From Crocosphaera sp. (GTDB lineage: Bacteria > Cyanobacteriota > Cyanobacteriia > Cyanobacteriales > Microcystaceae): a stretch of 35,950 nucleotides of DNA. The position numbers and the translations under genes were made by a program. The notes below the pieces were generated by a model. It did no database searches. It was given only the letters and a program-made list of their open reading frames with translations, and was not told the DNA's origin. The stretch is taken from positions 1 to 35,950 of the forward strand of contig JASJBX010000008.1 of the NCBI GenBank assembly GCA_030066295.1, given 5' to 3'. This document shows positions 8,678 to 16,089 of the stretch, one piece after another; position 1 is the stretch's first letter; each line of letters opens with the position of its first letter.

Positions 8678-10207
8678 ATGACTAACGCAGCTAATAACGG
8701 AAATCTTCCTTATCCCACTCAAGATGACTCTATCGCTAAAATTGAAGAACCTAAAATAGAAACAGTAACGCATCAGTCTGATGATTGGGCGAACTCAACC
8801 AAAGAAATTCTTGATACTTTGCCCCGTGTTTGGACAAGGGGACTCCTTTACTTTTTAGTCATTTTTGTTGGTGTTGTGTTGCCTTGGGCGATGTTAGCAA
8901 AAGTGGATGAAACGGGGACAGCAAAAGGCAAGTTAGAACCTCAAGGCAAAACAATTAAATTAGATGCACCGGTGGAGGGAAAGGTATCTTTAATTAATAT
9001 TCAAGAAGGCGATAGAATAAAAGCTGGTGACAGATTAATGGAGATTGAATCTGACTTAGTTAAATCTGATTTAAAGCAACAGCAAAATAAATTAGAAGGC
9101 CAAGAACAACGGTTAAACCAATTAAAAATTTTAGCCAATCAATTACAGTTAGTTTTTCAAACTCAACAACAACAAAATCAAGCTCAAAAATTAGAAAAGT
9201 TAGCACAAGTTAATCAAGCAAAGGCCAATCTTGAGATGCTGAGAAATGCTTATAACTTACAAAAAGAGGAAAAACAAGCACAAGTTAATCAAGCTAAACA
9301 GGATTTAGAACATAGTCAAAAAGCGATTAAATTAGCGGAAATTCAGTTAGAAAATGCTCAAGGTATCAAGGATCGTTATGATTCTGCTATTGAAGAAGGA
9401 ATTGTTTCACAGATTCAGGTGGTAGAAAAAGAAGATGCTTTACAAGAAAGAAGAAAAGCTTACGAACAAACCATGTCAGATATTGAGCAAGCTAAACACC
9501 GTTTAGCAGAGCAAAAAAGTAGTTATGAGCGTACTATTAGACAAGCAAAAGCTGATATTACTGAAGCAGAATTACGTCTGAAAGAACAAGAAAATAGCTA
9601 TGATAGTTTAATGAGAACTGCTGAACTATCATTACTGGATAATAAAGAGCAAATTAAAAATTTAGAAACGGAAATAACCACACTCAAATCCGATATTAAA
9701 CAAACAAAAAGTCAAATAGAAAGTTTACAATATCAGTTAAGTCAACGGGTAATTAAAGCACCCATAGAAGGCACTATTTTTGATTTACCCATTGATACAG
9801 AAGGGGCAGTTGTACAACCGGGAACTCGCATTTTAGAAATTGCACCTCAAGGAACTGCGTTAATTTTGCAAGCAGAAATGGGGACAACTGAAAGTGGTTC
9901 AGTCACTAAAGGAATGCCTGTAAAAATGAAATTTGATGCTTTTCCTTTTCAGGATTACGGGATAATTGAAGGAAAATTAATAGAAGTTTCCCCAACAACA
10001 AAAGAGATAGAAACCCCTGAAGGAAAAAGCTTAGTTTATGACCTAAGAATTGAGCTTAATCAAACTTGTATGCCGACTCCTGATGAGTGTATTAAGTTAC
10101 GTCCAGGAGACACAGCAACAGCAGAAGTGGTTATTCGTCAACGTCGTTTAATTGATTTTGTGCTTGATCCCTTTAAGAAGTTACAAAACGGAGGATTTAA
10201 GCTTTAG
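8678..10207 (+). CDS. HlyD-family periplasmic adaptor subunit
   Basis: Membrane fusion protein of a type I secretion system. The 509-residue protein has a cytoplasmic N-terminus, one transmembrane helix (about residues 55-75), a split lipoyl/barrel region (first half ending near DAPVEGKV, second near VIKAPIEGTIFDLP) and a long coiled-coil hairpin (about 120-370) rich in Gln, Lys and Glu. A C-terminal beta-barrel ends in RRLIDFVLDPFKKL. It links the C39 exporter 171 bp upstream to an outer-membrane TolC-like channel, which is not in this window. The last 60 bp are repeated at 11095-11157. Confidence 0.9.
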   Translation: MTNAANNGNLPYPTQDDSIAKIEEPKIETVTHQSDDWANSTKEILDTLPRVWTRGLLYFLVIFVGVVLPWAMLAKVDETGTAKGKLEPQGKTIKLDAPVEGKVSLINIQEGDRIKAGDRLMEIESDLVKSDLKQQQNKLEGQEQRLNQLKILANQLQLVFQTQQQQNQAQKLEKLAQVNQAKANLEMLRNAYNLQKEEKQAQVNQAKQDLEHSQKAIKLAEIQLENAQGIKDRYDSAIEEGIVSQIQVVEKEDALQERRKAYEQTMSDIEQAKHRLAEQKSSYERTIRQAKADITEAELRLKEQENSYDSLMRTAELSLLDNKEQIKNLETEITTLKSDIKQTKSQIESLQYQLSQRVIKAPIEGTIFDLPIDTEGAVVQPGTRILEIAPQGTALILQAEMGTTESGSVTKGMPVKMKFDAFPFQDYGIIEGKLIEVSPTTKEIETPEGKSLVYDLRIELNQTCMPTPDECIKLRPGDTATAEVVIRQRRLIDFVLDPFKKLQNGGFKL

Positions 10208-10233
10208 AAAGGATAGTTAAGAAGTCTGTCGTC

Positions 10234-10264
10234 AGTAGGAGTTTAATAATATTAAACCCCTACT
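10234..10264. repeat. Palindromic element, copy 2 of a dispersed pair
   Basis: A 14-bp stem with one mismatch (AGTAGGAGTTTAAT, 3-base loop, ATTAAACCCCTACT) sits just after hlyD. No T-tract follows, so it is not a clear rho-independent terminator, although it could act as an mRNA 3' end. On the minus strand it is nearly the same sequence as the palindrome at 4526-4551. Confidence 0.6.
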
Positions 10265-10358
10265 TAAGCTATTTTGTCACCAAAAATTTAACTTAAAATT
10301 CTGTTCAAACAGTTAAAATTTGTTATAAAATTCCTTTTAGAAACCCGAAAAGAAAAGT

Positions 10359-10775
10359 ATGGCAGCTAAAGACAGATTTCATGCTATAGTTAGAATTGCC
10401 CTAGAAAAAGAGCATTGGACGATTACCGATGATCCATTAAGACTTGATGTAGGTGGAACTAAATTTGAAATTGATTTAGGTGCAGAACAACTTTTAGGTG
10501 CAGAACGGGATGAAGAGAAAATTGCTGTTGAAATTAAAAGCTTTTTGAGCGATTCACCGTTAACTGATTACCATGCTGCGTTAGGACAGTTTTTGAATTA
10601 TCGTCTTGCTTTAGAAATTAGTGAACCTAATCGTGTTCTTTATTTAGCTGTTCCTGTAGTAGCTTATGAATCTTTTTTTAGGCGAGAATTTTCTCAAATT
10701 TCCTTAAAAAGATATGAAATTAAACAAATTATTTATGACCCAATTCGGGAGATAATTATACAATGGATAACTTAG
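10359..10775 (+). CDS. xisH: XisH family protein (PD-(D/E)XK-like nuclease)
   Basis: The 138-residue protein reads as XisH, first named as a factor controlling excision of the fdxN element in heterocyst-forming Anabaena, but now seen in many cyanobacteria with no such element. It carries a candidate PD-(D/E)XK nuclease core, with Asp39 in FEIDLG and Glu58-x-Lys60 in VEIKSF. It overlaps xisI by 13 bp, so the two are translationally coupled, as is usual for this pair. Its true cellular role is unclear. The paired arrangement resembles a toxin-antitoxin or small nuclease module. It sits between two copies of the hlyD 3' end, which marks it as inserted DNA. Confidence 0.85.
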   Translation: MAAKDRFHAIVRIALEKEHWTITDDPLRLDVGGTKFEIDLGAEQLLGAERDEEKIAVEIKSFLSDSPLTDYHAALGQFLNYRLALEISEPNRVLYLAVPVVAYESFFRREFSQISLKRYEIKQIIYDPIREIIIQWIT

Positions 10776-11098
10776 AATTTTATCGTTATATCATCCAGTC
10801 ATTGTTAACGTCTTATGCTGCTGTTCCTATTGCTAATGGAACGATTGATTGTTATACAGTTTTTGACACGAAACAAGACCATTACCAAGTTATGAATGTG
10901 GGATGGGATGGTTATCGACGGGTTTATGGTTGTATTTTGCATTTAGATATTAAGCAGGGAAAGATTTGGATTGAGCAAAATATGACAGAAATGAGAATTG
11001 CTGAAGAACTTGTTAAACAAGGTGTTCCTAAAGAAGATATTGTCTTAGGATTTCAAGCTCCTGAAATGCGTCAATATACAGATTACGCTGTTGTTTAA
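10763..11098 (+). CDS. xisI: XisI family protein
   Basis: A 111-residue partner of XisH with the family's typical core (NVGWDGYRRVYGCILHLDI) and C-terminal segment (GFQAPEMRQYTDYAVV). XisI is nearly always encoded right after XisH and is presumed to act with it. Here the start lies inside the xisH end (13-bp overlap). Its stop codon is formed at the edge of the duplicated hlyD tail (GTTTAAT), so the insertion junction falls at or just before the xisI stop. Confidence 0.87.
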   Translation: MDNLEFYRYIIQSLLTSYAAVPIANGTIDCYTVFDTKQDHYQVMNVGWDGYRRVYGCILHLDIKQGKIWIEQNMTEMRIAEELVKQGVPKEDIVLGFQAPEMRQYTDYAVV

Positions 11099-11157
11099 TC
11101 GATTTTGTACTTGATTTCTTTAAGAAGTTACAAAATCAGGATTTTAAACTTGAGTAG
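11095..11157 (+). pseudogene. Duplicated 3' end of hlyD
   Basis: Read in the hlyD frame this stretch encodes LIDFVLDFFKKLQNQDFKLE then TAG. The real hlyD end at 10148-10207 encodes LIDFVLDPFKKLQNGGFKL then TAG. The nucleotide sequences match across about 55-60 bp with only scattered differences. It has no start codon and is not expected to be translated. It is a direct repeat bracketing xisH/xisI. Confidence 0.85.
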
Positions 11158-11213
11158 GAAGATTTTTATCGTTTTTGTTAGAATAGAAAAAAGGTCTAAG
11201 GAAGTAGATAAAT

Positions 11214-11906
11214 ATGGGAACACCAGTAAAAACTCCAGCAGAACCTCAAACGGAATTTCCACTAGAACCTGATGTTAGTAACTTGATTACAGAGGATGAC
11301 ACACCTGTGGACAATTTTGGGTCAGAAAAACAACAGCGATTTTTAACTAATATTCTTTATGATGCTCAAAAAGAGCGCATTTTTTCAGCTTGTGCTAACG
11401 TAGGGATTTATCATCATATCAAAGAACCCCCCATTGTCCCTGACTTTTTCTTAAGTTTAGATGTGCAAATACCCACTGATTTCTGGGCAAAAAATCATCG
11501 TTGTTACATGGTATGGGAATTTGGTAAAGTACCCGAAGTGGTCATCGAAATTGTTTCTAATAAAGTTGGGGAAGAATTAGATGAGAAACTGAAAATCTAC
11601 CAACGAATGAGAGTGCTTTATTATATAGTTTATGATCCTCAACAACATTTAGGGGAAAAGGTTTTACGAATCTTTAAACTAACAGGACTTAATTATGAGG
11701 AAACTAACGAAACTTGGTTAAAAGAAGTAGATTTAGGGTTAACTTTTTGGGAAGGAGAATTTGAAGGGATAAGCAATACATGGTTACGTTGGTGTGATCA
11801 AGCTGAACATCTTCTCTTAACAGGTAAGGAAAGGGCAGAAAATGCTGAAAATGAATTAGAAAAATTAAGGGAGAAGTTACGTCAGCAAGGCATTAATCTT
11901 GATTAA
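11214..11906 (+). CDS. Uma2 family protein (DUF820, restriction-endonuclease-like)
   Basis: The 230-residue protein matches the Uma2/DUF820 family, which is greatly expanded in cyanobacteria and has a PD-(D/E)XK-like fold. Typical segments are PDFFLSLDVQIP (about residues 80-91), VPEVVIEIVSNKVGEELDEK (about 107-126) with the acidic/Lys residues of the nuclease-like core, and YYIVYDP. The C-terminus (about 200-228) is a short charged coiled coil common in the family. Substrate and role are unknown, and many members are thought to be mobile or selfish. It starts 56 bp after the duplicated hlyD tail, so it belongs to the same accessory patch as xisHI. Confidence 0.85.
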   Translation: MGTPVKTPAEPQTEFPLEPDVSNLITEDDTPVDNFGSEKQQRFLTNILYDAQKERIFSACANVGIYHHIKEPPIVPDFFLSLDVQIPTDFWAKNHRCYMVWEFGKVPEVVIEIVSNKVGEELDEKLKIYQRMRVLYYIVYDPQQHLGEKVLRIFKLTGLNYEETNETWLKEVDLGLTFWEGEFEGISNTWLRWCDQAEHLLLTGKERAENAENELEKLREKLRQQGINLD

Positions 11907-11948
11907 TGAATCGTATAATCATGTAAAAGGAGGGAAAATAAACAATAA

Positions 11949-12056
11949 ATGACAGTAGGCGTTAAAATCATGAGTCAAACACCCGTAACAGTAACCTATT
12001 CCTTAGAAGAAGTTTTAGGAGAATTGAAGGAAAGTATAAAAAATACACCTCATTGA
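11949..12056 (+). pseudogene. Truncated small coiled-coil gene
   Basis: From ATG at 11949 (or in-frame ATG at 11970) the frame reads MSQTPVTVTYSLEEVLGELK and stops at 12054-12056. The start resembles that of short cyanobacterial coiled-coil proteins with a VTYSLEEVL beginning. After the stop, shifted frames still give coiled-coil-like residues (QEISKKLD near 12064-12087), which suggests a decayed longer gene. AAGGAGGG lies about 14 bases ahead of the 11949 start. Confidence 0.35.
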
Positions 12057-12115
12057 TTCTAACAGGAAATTTCTAAAAAACTGGATTAAATTACATCCTA
12101 AAACTAATAAAAATT

Positions 12116-12146
12116 AGGCTGAGTTAGACAATATTGAACTCAACCT
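12116..12146 (-). terminator. Candidate terminator of the GG-peptide gene
   Basis: A 10-bp stem with one mismatch (AGGCTGAGTT at 12116-12125, AACTCAACCT at 12137-12146) lies 37 bp past the stop of the minus-strand peptide gene. On the minus strand it is followed by AATTTTTATT, as in a rho-independent terminator. Confidence 0.5.
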
Positions 12147-12182
12147 ATTATCAAAACGTCGTATTTCATTGCCCCAGGTAAA

Positions 12183-12410
12183 TTAAGGAGTGGGAATTTT
12201 GAGAATATCTTTTAAAGGATCATCGCATCCCACCATACCACAAGTATGAAATCCACCCTTAAGAATCCTAGCATTGTCGTTAGAAACTTCTAAAAGGTCA
12301 TCTTCTAAGTCTAAACCTTGTTGTCTTCTCGATAAAGCATTTTCGACTGATTCTTCGATCAGATCAGTAATATCAATCTGACTGAGATGCTGTGATAGTT
12401 TTTCATTCAT
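12183..12410 (-). CDS. Candidate double-glycine leader peptide precursor 1
   Basis: The 75-residue product has an acidic, helix-prone N-terminal part (residues 1-51) ending in RILKGG at 48-53. It is followed by a 22-residue remainder that begins FHTCGMVGC and ends LKIPTP. That is the layout of a C39-exporter substrate: leader, Gly-Gly, small core. The core has two Cys five residues apart, which could form a disulfide or be modified. A GAGGA ribosome-binding site lies about 8 bases before the ATG and a terminator-like hairpin follows the gene. The C39 exporter and HlyD lie upstream (5795-10207), on the other strand. No modification enzyme is visible, so an unmodified secreted peptide is the simplest reading. 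Confidence 0.65.
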   Translation of the reverse strand: MNEKLSQHLSQIDITDLIEESVENALSRRQQGLDLEDDLLEVSNDNARILKGGFHTCGMVGCDDPLKDILKIPTP

Positions 12411-12451
12411 ATTTGAATCCTCACTTCAGGTATGTTGTTACTCCAAAATTG

Positions 12452-12480
12452 GGGTATATTAAAATTTATTCAATATACCC
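12452..12480. terminator. Intergenic hairpin between the two GG-peptide genes
   Basis: A perfect 9-bp stem (GGGTATATT at 12452-12460, AATATACCC at 12472-12480) with an 11-base AT-rich loop follows the stop of the minus-strand gene at 12515-12679. It lacks a good T-tract, so it may be an inefficient terminator or an mRNA-stabilising stem between two cotranscribed peptide genes. Confidence 0.4.
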
Positions 12481-12514
12481 TTTAAGTATTAAAATCGGTT
12501 AAGGCTATTATTTT

Positions 12515-12679
12515 TTAATCTCTTATAATTCTCCAACCTACTCTTACTATTTTACCATCAATCTCTTCATATACTGGTTCAAAGTGATCACCTCCGAAAA
12601 TCATATCAAGATCATTCTCAACCAGATCAACTAATTGTACATCAGCAGGATTTAACTCATTAATTTCAATACGAAACAT
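12515..12679 (-). CDS. Candidate double-glycine leader peptide precursor 2 (54 aa)
   Basis: A 54-codon gene, easily missed by length filters. It begins MFRIEINELNPADVQLVDLV and reaches a Gly-Gly pair at residues 29-30 (DLDMIFGG). A 24-residue remainder follows, starting DHFEPVYEEI and ending GWRIIRD. A hydrophobic residue at -4 and -7 relative to the cut, before Gly-Gly, is the usual C39 recognition pattern. An AGGAG ribosome-binding site lies about 11 bases ahead of the ATG. It is on the same strand as the other GG peptide, 104 bp upstream of it, so the two are probably one transcript. The remainder has no Cys and is rich in charged residues. I am less sure of this one than of precursor 1. 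Confidence 0.55.
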   Translation of the reverse strand: MFRIEINELNPADVQLVDLVENDLDMIFGGDHFEPVYEEIDGKIVRVGWRIIRD

Positions 12680-13329
12680 GACGGAATTTTCTCCTAAATT
12701 AATTGTGATTTTCCAAGAAAAGACTTAACTTTACTTTTCTTACTCAAAAGATAGCAATTGTTAGTTGTTAGCGTCAATAGTAAAAATCACTCCAATTAAT
12801 AATAATGAAAACAATTATTTCTCTAAAATTTAACCTTTCAATAAACTATTTGACTATAAATATCATATGAAAAGGTAAAACCGTATAATTAAACACATTC
12901 TATCTTCAGAGTTTATAAAAATTAATGGTAATTTAAAAGAATAAATTGCACTAATTATTTCTTTTTAAAAGAAAAATATATAAAAAAGTAAAAATATAGT
13001 TAAAAAAAAGCAAAGCTAAGTTATTGTCTCAGTTGACTCTGCTTCCGAATCAATCTCTAAAACACCTAACCAAAAAACAAAGATTGCTTCCGGTGGATAA
13101 TGACAAAAAATAAAACGATAGTAGTTATTCACTACCCTCGTAATGACAATCAAAAAATAAGGATTCACTGTTTAGGTAAATTTGAGTCTAAAAAACCATC
13201 CCTAATATTCAAGCAGCCCCTTTTCAGGTAAAATGTAGAATGGCAAAAATGCTCAGAATAAATTGCCATTGCTCTTATCAGCAATTCCAGACAATAACGG
13301 TTTAATAGTATATTTGGGAAGGTCGCTCC
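12680..13329. other. Long AT-rich intergenic region
   Basis: I see no convincing gene, RNA gene or repeat array in these 650 bases. The two flanking genes diverge from it, so it should contain the promoters of the minus-strand GG-peptide genes and the plus-strand pyruvate dehydrogenase E2 gene. A stretch around 12900-13020 is almost purely A/T. Confidence 0.5.
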
Positions 13330-14625
13330 ATGATTCACGATATCTTCATGCCTGCATTAAGTTCTACCATGACCGAAGGGAAAATTGTCTCTTGGGTTAA
13401 GTCTCCAGGGGATAAAGTGGCGAAAGGCGAAACGGTAGTGGTTGTAGAATCGGATAAAGCAGATATGGATGTGGAATCTTTCTACGATGGCTATCTCGCT
13501 ACGATTTTAGTCGAAGCGGGCCAAGAGGCCCCAGTGGGAAACGCGATCGCTTTAATCGCAGAAACTCAAGAAGAAATTGCTCAAGCCCAACAAAAAGCCC
13601 CTTCTAGTTCACCAAAATCCCCTGAGCCGTCCCCCCCTCAAAAAGAGGAAGCACCCGCCTCTAGCGCACCAGCAGCCACGGCTACCGCTACGATTACCGC
13701 TCCCCCTTCAACCAACGGAAAAAGTAGCCGCATTGTGGCTTCCCCTAGAGCGAAAAAATTGGCCAAACAATTAGGCATTGCTCTGAACAGCATCGAAGGC
13801 AGTGGTCCTTACGGCAGAATCGTCGCGGAAGATATCGAAAAGGCCGCCGGAAAAACCCCCACACCCCCGGCTATTCCCTCTCAACCCACTGCCCCCACTC
13901 CTACCCCAACCGTTGCACCTGCTGCCCCTCCTACCCCCGCCCCTGTCACCGCAGGAGAAACCGTTCCCCTCAATACGTTGCAAAAAGCGGTGGTACAAAA
14001 CATGGTGGCTACCCTACAGGTTCCTACTTTCCATGTGGGTTATACCATCACCACCGATGAGTTAGATAAACTGTATAAGAAATTGAAGCCTAAAGGGGTA
14101 ACCATGACGGCGTTATTAGCCAAAGCGGTGGCTGTCACTCTCCAAAAACATCCTATCGTTAACGCTAACTACAGCGAGCAAGGCATTCGTTATCCCCAGT
14201 CCATTAACATTGCGATCGCGGTTGCTATGCCAGACGGTGGTTTAATTACCCCTGTGTTACGAAATGCCGATAACATCGATATTTATTCCCTGTCCCGTAC
14301 CTGGAAAGATTTAGTGGACAGGGCGCGGTCGAAACAGTTAAAACCAGAAGAATACAATAGTGGCACCTTTACCCTATCCAATTTAGGAATGTTTGGGGTG
14401 GATCGTTTTGATGCGATTTTACCCCCCGGACAAGGCTCAATTTTAGCGATCGGTGCATCCAGTCCCCAAGTGGTGGCTACTGCTGACGGGTTATTTGGGG
14501 TTAAACGTCAAATGGCGGTTAATATTACTTGTGATCATCGTGTCATTTATGGTTCCCATGCTGCTGCTTTCTTACAAGAATTCGCTAACTTGTTAGAAAC
14601 GGATGTTCAGTCTTTAACTATGTAA
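13330..14625 (+). CDS. pdhC: Dihydrolipoamide acetyltransferase, pyruvate dehydrogenase E2
   Basis: The E2 core enzyme transfers acetyl from lipoamide to CoA in the pyruvate dehydrogenase complex. The 431-residue protein has one lipoyl domain (about residues 1-78) with the lipoylated Lys43 in ESDKADMD. It then has an Ala/Pro-rich linker, an E3/E1-binding domain (about 134-173, ASPRAKKLAKQLG), a second Pro/Ala/Thr-rich linker and the catalytic acyltransferase domain (about 205-431) with active His403 in CDHRVIYG. A 2-oxoglutarate dehydrogenase E2 is unlikely because cyanobacteria generally lack that complex. It is a single gene here, with a hairpin after its end. Confidence 0.93.
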   Translation: MIHDIFMPALSSTMTEGKIVSWVKSPGDKVAKGETVVVVESDKADMDVESFYDGYLATILVEAGQEAPVGNAIALIAETQEEIAQAQQKAPSSSPKSPEPSPPQKEEAPASSAPAATATATITAPPSTNGKSSRIVASPRAKKLAKQLGIALNSIEGSGPYGRIVAEDIEKAAGKTPTPPAIPSQPTAPTPTPTVAPAAPPTPAPVTAGETVPLNTLQKAVVQNMVATLQVPTFHVGYTITTDELDKLYKKLKPKGVTMTALLAKAVAVTLQKHPIVNANYSEQGIRYPQSINIAIAVAMPDGGLITPVLRNADNIDIYSLSRTWKDLVDRARSKQLKPEEYNSGTFTLSNLGMFGVDRFDAILPPGQGSILAIGASSPQVVATADGLFGVKRQMAVNITCDHRVIYGSHAAAFLQEFANLLETDVQSLTM

Positions 14626-14642
14626 ATATAGTGCTAGTTTTT

Positions 14643-14685
14643 GGAGAATGGGGAAAAGCATAAATAGCGGGATTTTCCCCACTCC
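14643..14685 (+). terminator. Hairpin downstream of pdhC
   Basis: An interrupted inverted repeat (GGAG, two unpaired bases, TGGGGAAAA; then TTTTCCCCA, CTCC) begins 18 bases after the pdhC stop. The T-run lies inside the stem, so this is only a probable transcription terminator. Confidence 0.5.
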
Positions 14686-14722
14686 TTAACTTGATTACTT
14701 CAGCCATTAAATAAAAAATATT

Positions 14723-16045
14723 ATGAAATTAAGCCGTAGTTTAACCCTAATATTTTTAGTTCTTCTCTTTTTATTAGTTTCTATTAATTCTGCTAGTGCT
14801 TTTTGTGGTTTTTATGTAGCAAAAGCGGATAGTAATCTCTATAACCAAGCGTCTCAAGTGGTCATTGCTAGGGATGGAAACCGCACCGTTTTAACTATGG
14901 CCAATGATTACCAAGGGGATGTGAATGATTTTGCTATGGTGGTTCCGGTTCCAGTTATTTTAAAAGAAGAACAGGTTAAAGTCGGAGAACCAGAAATTAT
15001 TGAAAGATTGGATGGGTTTAGTGCGCCGAGATTGGTAGAATATTTTGATGAAGACCCTTGTCGTCGTGCTTATCTTCAGGAGGAATCTTTTAGAATGCCG
15101 GCTGCACCTCAAGCAGACGCAGAAATGAAAACGAGTCGCCAGAATGCGTTAGGGGTAACGGTTGAAGAAGAGTTTACGGTAGGAGAATATGATATTGTTA
15201 TCCTCAGTGCAAAAGAGTCCAATGGGTTAGAAATTTGGTTACAAGAAAATGGTTATAAAATACCCGATGGTGCGAGGGAAATTTTACGACCTTATATCCA
15301 ACAAAATCTTAAATTTTTTGTCGCTAAAGTTAACTTAACAGAATACGAAAATACCGGCTTTAAATCCCTTCGTCCGTTGATGATGGCCTATGAATCTCCT
15401 AAATTTATGTTACCCATTCGTTTAGGAATGTTAAATGCTCAAGGAGAACAAGATTTAATTGTTTACTTATTATCTCCTAAAGGACAAATCGAGTTAACTA
15501 ATTATCGAACGGTAAAAGTGCCTTCTGATGTAGAAATTCCTGAGTTTGTACAAGAAGAATTTGCTCCCTTTTATAAAGCGATGTTTACCAAAAGCTATGA
15601 ACGAAATGGGAAGAAAGTCGCATTTATAGAATACGCTTGGAATATGGCTAATTGTGACCCTTGTTCAGCGCAACCGTTAAACCGAGAAGAGTTAAGAAAA
15701 GCGGGGGTATTTTGGTTAGATAATAGTAGAGGACGTGGTGGGTTTAATGATGTGTTTATTACCCGTCTTCATGTTCGCTATCAACGCAACAATTTTCCTG
15801 AAGATTTGAAGTTTCAAGAAACAGCTAATAATCAGCTTTTCCAAGGACGATATGTTATTCGTCATCCCTTTCCAGAAAAACGGGATTGTGATGCAGCCGA
15901 TAGTTATTATAAATCAGTTAGAGAAAGACAAGATAGAGAAGCTATCACGTTATCTCGTTTAACCGGATGGAACATTTATGATATTCGTAAAAAGATTAAT
16001 TTTGTCGAGTTTAAAGATGTTCCTTGGTGGCGATCAATTTTCTAA
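14723..16045 (+). CDS. Secreted DUF2330 family protein
   Basis: The 440-residue protein begins with a classical signal peptide (about residues 1-26, hydrophobic core then SASA before FCGFYVAK). After this comes the DUF2330 pattern: FCGFYVAKAD, then a segment on testing activity (VVIARDGNRTVLTMANDYQGD) and VPVPVIL. The family's biochemical role is unknown. Paired Cys residues (CDPCSAQP at about 313-320) suggest an oxidised extracytoplasmic fold. It lies 97 bp downstream of pdhC past a hairpin, and 44 bp before the flavoprotein gene, with which it could be cotranscribed. Confidence 0.82.
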   Translation: MKLSRSLTLIFLVLLFLLVSINSASAFCGFYVAKADSNLYNQASQVVIARDGNRTVLTMANDYQGDVNDFAMVVPVPVILKEEQVKVGEPEIIERLDGFSAPRLVEYFDEDPCRRAYLQEESFRMPAAPQADAEMKTSRQNALGVTVEEEFTVGEYDIVILSAKESNGLEIWLQENGYKIPDGAREILRPYIQQNLKFFVAKVNLTEYENTGFKSLRPLMMAYESPKFMLPIRLGMLNAQGEQDLIVYLLSPKGQIELTNYRTVKVPSDVEIPEFVQEEFAPFYKAMFTKSYERNGKKVAFIEYAWNMANCDPCSAQPLNREELRKAGVFWLDNSRGRGGFNDVFITRLHVRYQRNNFPEDLKFQETANNQLFQGRYVIRHPFPEKRDCDAADSYYKSVRERQDREAITLSRLTGWNIYDIRKKINFVEFKDVPWWRSIF

Positions 16046-16089
16046 TTTCAATCGTTATTTTTTGTTAACACTATTCAACAGGTAAGAAA

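Noticed and set aside
12180-12680. CRISPR or tandem array near the GG peptides
   Set aside because: No direct repeats with regular spacers are present there or elsewhere in the window.
13577-14065. Alternative frames in the Pro/Ala-rich linkers of pdhC
   Set aside because: They are Pro/Leu- or Gly/Arg-rich shadows of the linker codon pattern, not genes.
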